From contig JAFGAG010000073.1 in the NCBI GenBank assembly GCA_016933785.1, positions 1-42,422 on the forward strand: a stretch of 42,422 bases of DNA, read 5' to 3'. Positions within the stretch are counted from its first letter, which is position 1, and every line of letters begins with the position of its first letter. Below are positions 17,908 through 26,111 of the stretch, one piece after another. This DNA is from Coriobacteriia bacterium (GTDB lineage: Bacteria > Actinomycetota > Coriobacteriia > Anaerosomatales > Anaerosomataceae). The notes beneath the pieces were generated by a model. The model saw only the letters and a list, made by a program, of their open reading frames with translations. It ran no database searches and was not told the origin of the DNA. The translations under genes were made by a program, and so were the position numbers.

Positions 17908-19631
17908 TGAGACTCCTTCGGTTCCTGAAGCCGTACCGGAAGCAGGTGGCGCTCGTCCTGGTGCTGGTCTTGCTCCAGGCGATCGCGAACCTCTACCTCC
18001 CCGACCTCAACGCGAACATCATCAACGACGGCGTCGCCAAGGGTGACACGGGCTTCATCCTGCGTGAGGGTACGCTCATGCTCGGCGTGGCGCTCGCACT
18101 CGGCGTGATCTCGATCATCTCAGTGTACTGGGGTGCCCGCACGGCCATGGCGTTCGGCCGCGACCTCCGCCATGAGGTCTTCCACATGGTGCAGCGCTTC
18201 TCACTTGCCGAGCTCAATACCTTTGGGGCCCCCTCGCTCATCACCCGTACCACCAACGACGTGCAGCAGATGCAGATGCTCGTCGTCATGGGCCTCAATG
18301 TGATGGTGATGGCTCCGTTCATGGCGATCGGCGGCATCATCATGGCCGTGCGCCAGGACGCGCCACTCTCGCTCCTGATCGCGGTCGTGATCCCGGTGCT
18401 CGCGATCATCCTCGCCATCCTGATGCGCAACGCGATGCCGCTCTTCAAGAGCATGCAACTGCGAATCGATCGCGTGAACCAGGTCATGCGCGAGAAGCTC
18501 GCGGGCATCCGCGTCATCCGTGCGTTCGTGCGTAGCGACTACGAGGAGCGCCGGTTCGATGTCGCCAACCGCGAGCTCTCCGAGTCGATGCTCGGCGTGG
18601 GCCGGTTGTTCGCCGCGATGATGCCGACGGTGATGGCCATCTTCAACCTCGCCCTCGTGGCCACGATGTGGTTCGGCGGCCTGCGCATCGACAGCGGCGC
18701 CATGCCCATCGGCAACCTCACCGCGTTCCTCACCTACATCATGCAGATCCTCATGTCGGTGATGATGGCCTCACTCATGTTCGTGATGGTCCCGCGCGCC
18801 GCCGCCTCGGCCGAACGCATCAACGAAGTGCTCGACACGAAACCGCAGATCGCTGATCCAGAGAGCCCGGTCGTTCCCGCCGAGACACGCGGCGTGGTGG
18901 AGTTCCGCGACGTGGAGTTCCGCTATCCGGGAGCCCAGGACCCGGTGCTCTGCGGCATCTCCTTCGTGGCCGAACCTGGCCAGACCACGGCGATCGTCGG
19001 CAGCACCGGCAGCGGCAAGTCCACGCTCATCAACCTCATCCCCCGCTTCTACGATGTCACCGGTGGGCAGCTGCTCGTCGACGGCGTGGACGTGCGGGAT
19101 ATGACGCAGTCCGAGCTCTGGAGCCGCGTGGGATTCATCCCGCAGAAGGCGTTCCTCTTCAGTGGCACCGTGGGCAGCAACCTGCGGTACGGCAATGATG
19201 ACGCGACCGACGAAGAGCTCTGGCACGCGCTTGAGGTGGCCCAGGGCAAGGCCTTCGTCTCGGCGCTCGACGGCGGGCTTGAATCGCCCATCACCCAGGG
19301 CGGCACCAACGTTTCCGGTGGCCAGCGTCAGCGGCTCGCGATCGCACGCGCACTCGTGAAGCGCCCCGAGGTCTACGTCTTCGACGACAGCTTCTCCGCG
19401 CTCGACTTCAAAACCGACGCGGCGCTGCGCGCTGCGCTCGCACGCGACACCGCTGACGCGACCGTCATCATCGTCGCGCAGCGGGTGAGCACCATCATGC
19501 ATGCCGACCGGATCATCGTGCTCGATGAAGGACGCATCGTCGGCTCCGGCACGCACGATGAGCTGCTCGGGTGCTGCCCGACCTACGGCGAGATCGTTAG
19601 AAGCCAGTTGACCGAGGAGGAGGTCGCATGA
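17904..19631 (+). CDS. ABC exporter half-transporter (degenerate-site subunit)
   Basis: TMD plus NBD: VGSTGSGKST, NVSGGQRQRLAIARAL, VYVFDDSFSALD; ATGA overlap with marR. Confidence 0.95.
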   Translation: MMRLLRFLKPYRKQVALVLVLVLLQAIANLYLPDLNANIINDGVAKGDTGFILREGTLMLGVALALGVISIISVYWGARTAMAFGRDLRHEVFHMVQRFSLAELNTFGAPSLITRTTNDVQQMQMLVVMGLNVMVMAPFMAIGGIIMAVRQDAPLSLLIAVVIPVLAIILAILMRNAMPLFKSMQLRIDRVNQVMREKLAGIRVIRAFVRSDYEERRFDVANRELSESMLGVGRLFAAMMPTVMAIFNLALVATMWFGGLRIDSGAMPIGNLTAFLTYIMQILMSVMMASLMFVMVPRAAASAERINEVLDTKPQIADPESPVVPAETRGVVEFRDVEFRYPGAQDPVLCGISFVAEPGQTTAIVGSTGSGKSTLINLIPRFYDVTGGQLLVDGVDVRDMTQSELWSRVGFIPQKAFLFSGTVGSNLRYGNDDATDEELWHALEVAQGKAFVSALDGGLESPITQGGTNVSGGQRQRLAIARALVKRPEVYVFDDSFSALDFKTDAALRAALARDTADATVIIVAQRVSTIMHADRIIVLDEGRIVGSGTHDELLGCCPTYGEIVRSQLTEEEVA

Positions 19632-21679
19632 GCGAGACCACCGCGCGCACGAACGCACCGGCTCCCGTGAGCGGCCCCGGTCGGGGCCCCGGTCCCGGTG
19701 GCCCGATGATGGGCCCGGGCGGGCACGGACTGATGGCGGGAGGCGCGAAGTCCAAGAACTTCCGCGGCACCATGAAGCGCCTCGGCGGCTACCTCAAGCC
19801 TGAGGCTGCCAAGCTCATCGTGGTCCTGCTGCTCACGATCGCGTCGGTCGCGGCAAGCGTCTCCGGGCCGCGCATCCTCGGCACGGCCACCAACGTGCTC
19901 TTCGAAGGCGTCATCGGAACGGCACTTGCCGAGCGCCTGCCGGAAGGGGCGACCGCCGATGAAGCCGTGGCCATGCTGCGGACAGGCGCGGAGCAGCTGC
20001 GCGCTCAGGGCGAGGACACCGAAGCCGAGCAAGCCGAGCAGCTCGCCGACATGCTCTCAGGGATGGACGTGGTCGTCGGCCAGGGTGTCGACTTCAGCCT
20101 CGTGGCGCAGTGGCTGCTCGTGCTTGCTGGCGTGTACCTGCTCGCGGCGCTCTTCGGTTGGGGACAGGCGTACATCATGGCCGGGGTGACCCAGCGCACC
20201 ATTTACGGCCTGCGCAAACGTGTGGACGAGAAGCTCGCACGTCTGCCGCTCAAGTACTTTGACGACCACTCGCGCGGCGACACGCTCTCGCGCGTGACCA
20301 ACGACATCGACAACATCGCGCAGACGTTGCAGCAGCAGGCCGCGCAGATCCTGAGTTCCGTGCTCACCATCGTGGGCGTCCTCGGCATGATGGTCTGGAT
20401 CAGTCCTCTGCTTGCAGGCATCTCACTCCTCGTGATCCCCGCTTCGGTGGTGGTGGCGATGTTCATCGCCAAGCGCTCGCGTGTACAGTTCGCGGCGCAG
20501 TGGGAGAAGACCGGCACCCTCAACGGGCACGTGGAGGAGATGTTCACCGGCCACAGTGTGGTGAAGGTCTTCGGCCGTCAGGCCGAAGCGGTGGAGGTGT
20601 TCGATCGCGAGAACGAAGGGCTCTACCAGGCGTCGTTCCGCGCGCAGTTCATCTCCAGCACCATCCAGCCATCGCTCCACTTCCTCAACAACCTCAACTA
20701 CGTGGGCGTGGCCGTCATCGGTGGCCTCAAAGTCGCGAGCGGCTCACTCACGCTTGGCGACGTACAGGCGTTCATCCAGTACTCGCGCCAGTTCAACCAG
20801 CCGATCGTCCAGACCGCCTCCGCCGCTAACGTGCTGCAGTCGGCCGCAGCATCTGCCGAGCGCGTCTTCGAACTCCTCGATGCCGAGGAGGAGGTCGCGG
20901 AAACGACCGAACCTGTACGGCTCGAGGCTCGCGCCGGGCACGTGGAGTTCGAGAACGTGCGCTTCAGCTACTCAGCGGACACGCCGCTCATCGAGGATCT
21001 CTCGCTCGAAGCGCGCCCCGGGCAGACGGTCGCGATCGTCGGACCCACAGGTGCGGGCAAGACAACGCTCGTGAACCTGCTCATGCGCTTCTACGAGATC
21101 CAGGACGGCGCCATCCTCATCGATGGCATCGATACGCGAGACATGACACGCGACGACCTGCGAGCGACGTTTGGCATGGTCCTCCAGGACACATGGCTGT
21201 TCAAGGGCACGATCCGCGAGAACCTCGCGTACGGCCGTGAGAATGCGACGGAGCAGGAGATCCTCACTGCCGCAGAGGCCGCGCACGTGGACCACTTCGT
21301 ACGCACCTTGCCCGAGGGCTACGAGACCGAGCTCAACGACGACAGCTCCAACATCTCGCAGGGGCAGCGGCAGCTGCTCACGATCGCGCGTGCGTTCGTG
21401 GCCGACCCCCCGATCCTCATCCTTGACGAGGCCACGAGTTCGGTCGACACCCGCACGGAAGCACTGATCCAGCAGGCGATGGCGCGGCTGATGGAGGGTC
21501 GTACGAGCTTCGTCATCGCCCACCGGCTCTCGACGATCCGCGAGGCCGACCTCATCCTCGTGATGAACGAGGGGGCGATCATCGAGCAAGGCACGCATAC
21601 CGGACTCATGGATGCTGGGGGCTTCTACGCCGACCTGTACAACAGTCAGTTCACAGAGGCGTTCGACGAAGCGGTCTGA
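19628..21679 (+). CDS. ABC exporter half-transporter (canonical Walker B subunit)
   Basis: TMD plus NBD: VGPTGAGKTT, NISQGQRQLLTIARAF, ILILDEATSSVD, SFVIAHRLSTI; Gly/Pro/Met-rich N-terminus. Confidence 0.95.
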   Translation: MSETTARTNAPAPVSGPGRGPGPGGPMMGPGGHGLMAGGAKSKNFRGTMKRLGGYLKPEAAKLIVVLLLTIASVAASVSGPRILGTATNVLFEGVIGTALAERLPEGATADEAVAMLRTGAEQLRAQGEDTEAEQAEQLADMLSGMDVVVGQGVDFSLVAQWLLVLAGVYLLAALFGWGQAYIMAGVTQRTIYGLRKRVDEKLARLPLKYFDDHSRGDTLSRVTNDIDNIAQTLQQQAAQILSSVLTIVGVLGMMVWISPLLAGISLLVIPASVVVAMFIAKRSRVQFAAQWEKTGTLNGHVEEMFTGHSVVKVFGRQAEAVEVFDRENEGLYQASFRAQFISSTIQPSLHFLNNLNYVGVAVIGGLKVASGSLTLGDVQAFIQYSRQFNQPIVQTASAANVLQSAAASAERVFELLDAEEEVAETTEPVRLEARAGHVEFENVRFSYSADTPLIEDLSLEARPGQTVAIVGPTGAGKTTLVNLLMRFYEIQDGAILIDGIDTRDMTRDDLRATFGMVLQDTWLFKGTIRENLAYGRENATEQEILTAAEAAHVDHFVRTLPEGYETELNDDSSNISQGQRQLLTIARAFVADPPILILDEATSSVDTRTEALIQQAMARLMEGRTSFVIAHRLSTIREADLILVMNEGAIIEQGTHTGLMDAGGFYADLYNSQFTEAFDEAV

Positions 21680-21697
21680 GGGGCGCCCGGGCGCGCC

Positions 21698-23176
21698 CTA
21701 CCAGTCCACGATGCGGCGCTCACCCTCAAGCGCACGGATATGCGTGGCATCTTGCACGACCTCGAGACAGCCGCGGTATCCGCCGACTGCGTCGCGCATG
21801 GCGAAATACCGGATGTGGAGGAACCTTCCCTGCATTTGGATCCAGAACTCGGCCGTGTCCTTCTCGCCGCCCCTGAAGGAGGTGAGTATCTCCTCGACCT
21901 TGTGTACGCTCGCCGGCGGGTGACAGTTGCGGACCTCACGGCCGATGACCGCGGGCGAGCGTGGGAAAACGCGCTCGCCTTCAGAGTAGAAGCGGACGCG
22001 GTCGTGCTCATCAACGAAGCTGAGGTCGAACGGCAGCGCGCTGAGCATCAGGTCTACTTGCTCTCGCGTGAGCGCGCCGGTGGTGAGGAGGAGTTGCGCA
22101 TCCGCCACCATCTGTCCGGATGTCGGCGCTGCGCCCTCGAGCGTGGGCGCACCTCCCGTGCCGGGAAGGACGGTGGCGCTGGCTCCCGCCAATACGGGAG
22201 CTTCGATCCAGGCGTAGCCGATCTCCGCATCACCCGAGGCGAGCGCGATCCACTCTGCCTCATCGAGCACGTCGAGCGCCGTCGGGAACAGGATCTTCTC
22301 CTCCTTGTAGACCATGTCATCAACAGCCTGGAGCGTCTCCCCGAGCGACTCTGCGACCTCATCGGTGTCGCCCGCCTCGGCACTCGCACGATCTCGCCGG
22401 ATCATCGCGATGATATCGTCATCGAGCGCCCACATGACCTTGGTGGGCCCCTCCACGCCATGGCTTTCGAGCACGGGGAAGAGCTGCATCTCTTTGCGAC
22501 GGTAATGCGTTGCGACCTCCGAGAGGCGCGCAAGGCCCTCGGCGATACGGGCGATGACGCTGCGGTCCGCGGCGAGCGCTTCGAGGTCGGCCCGAAGCGC
22601 AGCCGTGATCTCGGCCACGACCTCGTTCTCGCGCACGTAGGCGTCGACCGGATGGGTGGCGGCGACCGCCAGCACCTCCCCCGACTCGAGCGACTCTTTG
22701 AACACGGCCACATGCACGTCGCAGAGACGCTGTACCTCGGTGACGGGCATCCCCTCGGCGATCAGCGCTTGCTCCATCATGGCAACCTCGGCGGCATCGA
22801 TGTCGCGCGCAAGCTCGTCGAAGCGCGCCTTCACCGACTCCACGCTGGCGCCGTCGTGCAACTCGCGGATGAGTCCCTTCAGTGTCTCCTGGCGGCGTGC
22901 CCGCTCAGCGTCGTCCAGCGGTGGCGCCGCGCCGGCGGTCTCTTCGGCCACGATGGAGTGCATCGCGACTTGCTCGCGAACGGCTTCGGCGAGTGTCTCG
23001 GGGTCGAGATCGGCCATCTTCGCGGCGGCCTCAAGTGTGGCGACACGGCCCACGGTGTTGTAGACCACCGGATTGGCCAGTTTCTCGAATGCCGGTGCAT
23101 AGCCCGTGAGCCATGACTTCAGGAACGGGTACGTCTGAAGTAGGTCGTGCACTTTGGTGTCGGGCCCGATTCGCAT
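21698..23176 (-). CDS. DUF438/hemerythrin/PAS domain protein
   Basis: LKGLIRELHDGASVESVKARFDELARDIDAAEVAMMEQALIAEGMPVTEVQRLCDVHVAVF (DUF438), ATHYRRKEMQLFPVLESHGVEGPTKVMWALDDDI (hemerythrin), C-terminal PAS. Confidence 0.88.
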   Translation of the reverse strand: MRIGPDTKVHDLLQTYPFLKSWLTGYAPAFEKLANPVVYNTVGRVATLEAAAKMADLDPETLAEAVREQVAMHSIVAEETAGAAPPLDDAERARRQETLKGLIRELHDGASVESVKARFDELARDIDAAEVAMMEQALIAEGMPVTEVQRLCDVHVAVFKESLESGEVLAVAATHPVDAYVRENEVVAEITAALRADLEALAADRSVIARIAEGLARLSEVATHYRRKEMQLFPVLESHGVEGPTKVMWALDDDIIAMIRRDRASAEAGDTDEVAESLGETLQAVDDMVYKEEKILFPTALDVLDEAEWIALASGDAEIGYAWIEAPVLAGASATVLPGTGGAPTLEGAAPTSGQMVADAQLLLTTGALTREQVDLMLSALPFDLSFVDEHDRVRFYSEGERVFPRSPAVIGREVRNCHPPASVHKVEEILTSFRGGEKDTAEFWIQMQGRFLHIRYFAMRDAVGGYRGCLEVVQDATHIRALEGERRIVDW

Positions 23177-23366
23177 GGCAAGACTCCTTCGTGATGATGC
23201 GGCACTTGTTCCAGTTCATATCCATTCCGGCCCACGGGCGACCACGCGCTATGGGCGGTTGCCTCGCAGTGACTGCCCAAACACGCGCGCACCTGTACAA
23301 TTGCGTGTCCGCGTACAGCCAACGTGCACGACCGATGGCACGCACCAACTGAAGGAGATTCGCACC

Positions 23367-24317
23367 GTGAACATGTACCTCGCCGCACTGCTCGGCTTCG
23401 TGCTGCTCTTCGGCGGTGGAGAAGGCCTCGTCCGTGGCGCCGTCGCGGTGGCACGCCGGTTCGGGCTGTCCTCCCTACTCATAGGCCTCACGGTCGTGGC
23501 CGCCGGCACGTCGGCGCCGGAACTCATCGTCAGCCTGAGCGCCGCGATCAAAGGCAATGCCGATATCGCGCTCGGCAACGTGGTGGGCAGCAACATCTTC
23601 AACGTGCTCGGGGTGCTCGGTATCTCCGCGCTCATCGCACCGATCATCGTGAAGCCTGCCGAGGTGAAGCGGGACACGCTCATCATGGCGGGTGCGATGG
23701 TCGCACTCGCGGTCGCGGCGCAGTCTGGTGTGATCGGCTGGCCGGTGGGATCGATGCTCATCGTCGCGGTCATCGGCTACACGGTCTACTCCTACCGTAC
23801 CGAGCTGCGCGAGAAGCCGGCGCCCTCTGCGGAGCTCCACGAGCACGAGGGTGAAGAGTTCGAGGGGCCGTCGAGCCTCTGGCTCGGTCTGCTGTATATC
23901 GCCCTCGGGCTCGGCGCGCTGGTCATCGGCTCCCAGCTGCTGGTCACGGGGGCCACCGAGATCGCCCGTACGTTCGGCGTTCCGGAGGCCGTGATCGGCC
24001 TCACACTCGTCGCCATCGGCACTTCACTGCCCGAACTCGCCACGAGCATCGCCGCGGCGGTGCGTGGACACTCCGATGTGGCGGTCGGCAATGTGTTGGG
24101 CAGCAACATCTTCAACGCGCTGCTGATCATCGGCGCGACCGCGGTGGTCCGCCCTATCGGTGTGGCCGAGAGCATGGCGCGCCTGGACGTCTGGCTCATG
24201 GTGGCCGCGGCCCTCGCCCTCATACCGCTTCTCATCGGCCGGGGCCGCATCGGGCGGGTGGCGGGCGTGGTACTCACCGCTTCATACGCGATCTACGCGG
24301 TGCTTCTGCTCGCGTAG
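23367..24317 (+). CDS. Calcium/sodium antiporter (YrbG-like CaCA family)
   Basis: Two repeats: VVAAGTSAPELIVSLSAAIKGNADIALGNVVGSNIFNVL and LVAIGTSLPELATSIAAAVRGHSDVAVGNVLGSNIFNALLI; GTG 23367 after GAAGGAG. Confidence 0.95.
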   Translation: MNMYLAALLGFVLLFGGGEGLVRGAVAVARRFGLSSLLIGLTVVAAGTSAPELIVSLSAAIKGNADIALGNVVGSNIFNVLGVLGISALIAPIIVKPAEVKRDTLIMAGAMVALAVAAQSGVIGWPVGSMLIVAVIGYTVYSYRTELREKPAPSAELHEHEGEEFEGPSSLWLGLLYIALGLGALVIGSQLLVTGATEIARTFGVPEAVIGLTLVAIGTSLPELATSIAAAVRGHSDVAVGNVLGSNIFNALLIIGATAVVRPIGVAESMARLDVWLMVAAALALIPLLIGRGRIGRVAGVVLTASYAIYAVLLLA

Positions 24318-24328
24318 CCGCACCGCGC

Positions 24329-24349
24329 AGACCTCGCTGCGTCAGGTCT
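24329..24349. terminator. Possible terminator hairpin between convergent genes
   Basis: AGACCT-N9-AGGTCT inverted repeat, no clear T-tract. Confidence 0.35.
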
Positions 24350-24358
24350 CCGATCCTC

Positions 24359-24529
24359 CTACGGATGCACTCCCGACCACGGAGCACCTATCCCGATGCC
24401 GGGTGCGTCTTGCCATCCCCATCCGGGATCGCCTCCGCTGCCACCGTGCGCCAGTGCCTCTGTGCTGGCAGAGAGCACGAATGCGACAGCGAGCACCGCG
24501 AGAACGAGGGAGCGCGTACGCTTCTTCAT
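24359..24529 (-). CDS. Small secreted protein, 56 aa (not in the ORF track)
   Basis: MKKRTRSLVLAVLAVAFVLSASTEALAHGGSGGDPGWGWQDAPGIGIGAPWSGVHP; signal peptide; GGGGAGGTGA SD upstream of ATG 24529. Confidence 0.75.
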   Translation of the reverse strand: MKKRTRSLVLAVLAVAFVLSASTEALAHGGSGGDPGWGWQDAPGIGIGAPWSGVHP

Positions 24530-24552
24530 GTCGGTTCACCTCCCCGTACGGC

Positions 24553-24623
24553 CCGCACGATCCGCCGGGATACCGGCGTGCGTGCGGTCTATCCCCCCGC
24601 CCACTGGCGAGCCCTCATGGGCG
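24553..24623 (-). promoter_or_regulatory. Hairpin-rich leader upstream of the small secreted ORF
   Basis: On minus: CGCCCA-N14-TGGGCG, then CCGCACG-CA-CGCCGG-TATC-CCGGCG-GAT-CGTGCGG just before the SD. Confidence 0.4.
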
Positions 24624-24751
24624 ATGAGACTTCCTACCCACGAGCGTCGGCGCATAACGCATGGGGCGGCTGTGTGGCCCAGGGAGCTGTGCGGGGGTAG
24701 CATGGGGCCAGACATGCGGCTGGATCGCACGCGCAACCAACAGGAGCACAC

Positions 24752-25402
24752 ATGCACGTGGTCATCGGGGGGTACGGGCGGGTCGGGCGCTATCTTGCGT
24801 TCATGCTCGAGGAGCGTGGGCACCGGGTCTCGGTGATCGACCACGACGAGAGCGCCTTCGCGGCCGCGGGGCGCGATATCCGCGGGCGTCGCATCACCGG
24901 CGAGGTGTTCGACCGTGCGACCCTCGAGAAGGCGGGCATCGCCGACGCGGACGCCTACGCGGCTGTAACGAGCGGTGACAACAGCAACATCGTGAGTGCC
25001 CGCGTGGCCCGTGAGCGCTTCGGAGTGCCGTGCGTGGTGGCACGCATCTACGACCCCCGTCGCGCGCTGATCTACGAACGGTTCGGCATCCCCACCATCT
25101 CGAGCGTCAACTGGTCGGGCGCCATGCTGCTCGCGACCATCCTCGAGCCCGACGTCAAGACAACCGCCATCTATGGCGGCGGCGAGGTGCTCACGATCAC
25201 GGCCGACGCATCACTCAGCCTGACCGGCAAGCGGGTGAGCAACCTGGATTACCCGGGCAAGTTCCACATCTCGGCCATCGTGCGTGATGGCATCGCCCGG
25301 CTCCCCGAGCCGAGGACCGAGCTCATCAAGGGAGACCGACTGAGCATCACCGTGACCCGTGAAGCCCTTCCGGAGCTCAAGCGGCTCCTCGACCTGGAGT
25401 AG
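24752..25402 (+). CDS. TrkA/RCK-family protein 1 (CeoB-like)
   Basis: MHVVIGGYGRVGRYLAFMLEERGHRVSVIDHDESAF, TrkA-N Rossmann plus TrkA-C. Confidence 0.9.
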   Translation: MHVVIGGYGRVGRYLAFMLEERGHRVSVIDHDESAFAAAGRDIRGRRITGEVFDRATLEKAGIADADAYAAVTSGDNSNIVSARVARERFGVPCVVARIYDPRRALIYERFGIPTISSVNWSGAMLLATILEPDVKTTAIYGGGEVLTITADASLSLTGKRVSNLDYPGKFHISAIVRDGIARLPEPRTELIKGDRLSITVTREALPELKRLLDLE

Positions 25403-25412
25403 GAGGCCGCTG

Positions 25413-26105
25413 GTGAAGATCATCATCGTCGGCGGTGGCAAGACAGGGGCGTACCTCGCCGAGCGCCTGCAGCACGACCACGAGATCGTCCTGATCGAGC
25501 AGCGTCGGGAGCGTGTGGAGCACCTCCGCATCGCGCTTCCGGAAATCGAGACGCTGCTGGGCGACGCGTGCGAGCCCGAGGTGCTCGAGGCGGCCGGAGC
25601 TGCGGGGTCGGACATGGTCATCGCCGTGACCGGTGACGACGAGGACAACCTCGTCGTTGCGATGCTGACCAAGGTACTCGAAGGCGGCATGGTGTACGCA
25701 CGCGTGAACCACCCTCAGAACGAGTGGTTGTTCGACAAAGACTGGGGTGTGGATGTCCCGGTCTCGTCCCCCGCGATGCTCTACGGGCTCATCGGCAGGG
25801 ACCTCGTGTTGGGCAACGTCGTGCCGCTACTCGACCTTCGGGCCGACGATGTCGTGGTCGAGGAAGTCACCCTGCCAGCCGAAGCCGGGGCCGTGGGACG
25901 TACGCTCGCCGATGTCTCGCTCCCGGCAAACGTCTCGGTGATCGCGGTCATCGCGGCCGGTGGTGCCGGCGTGCTACCCGCCCGAGGCGAGACCGCGCTC
26001 GGTGCGGGTGACGTGCTCCTGTTGCTCACACAGGGGACGCTCGATGAGGTGGCCGTGCTCGATGCGCTCGGCATCACGCACCCGGAAGAGCCTGGCGTCG
26101 AGTAG
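25413..26105 (+). CDS. TrkA/RCK-family protein 2 (CeoC-like)
   Basis: VKIIIVGGGKTGAYLAERLQHDHEIVLIEQRRERVEHL...VIAVTGDDEDNLVVAMLTK; GTG start. Confidence 0.9.
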   Translation: MKIIIVGGGKTGAYLAERLQHDHEIVLIEQRRERVEHLRIALPEIETLLGDACEPEVLEAAGAAGSDMVIAVTGDDEDNLVVAMLTKVLEGGMVYARVNHPQNEWLFDKDWGVDVPVSSPAMLYGLIGRDLVLGNVVPLLDLRADDVVVEEVTLPAEAGAVGRTLADVSLPANVSVIAVIAAGGAGVLPARGETALGAGDVLLLLTQGTLDEVAVLDALGITHPEEPGVE

Positions 26106-26111
26106 GCGCAC

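Noticed and set aside
21740-23116. 458-aa plus-strand ORF opposite the DUF438/hemerythrin gene
   Set aside because: Antisense frame in a GC-rich gene; no recognisable motif, while the minus frame has clear domains.
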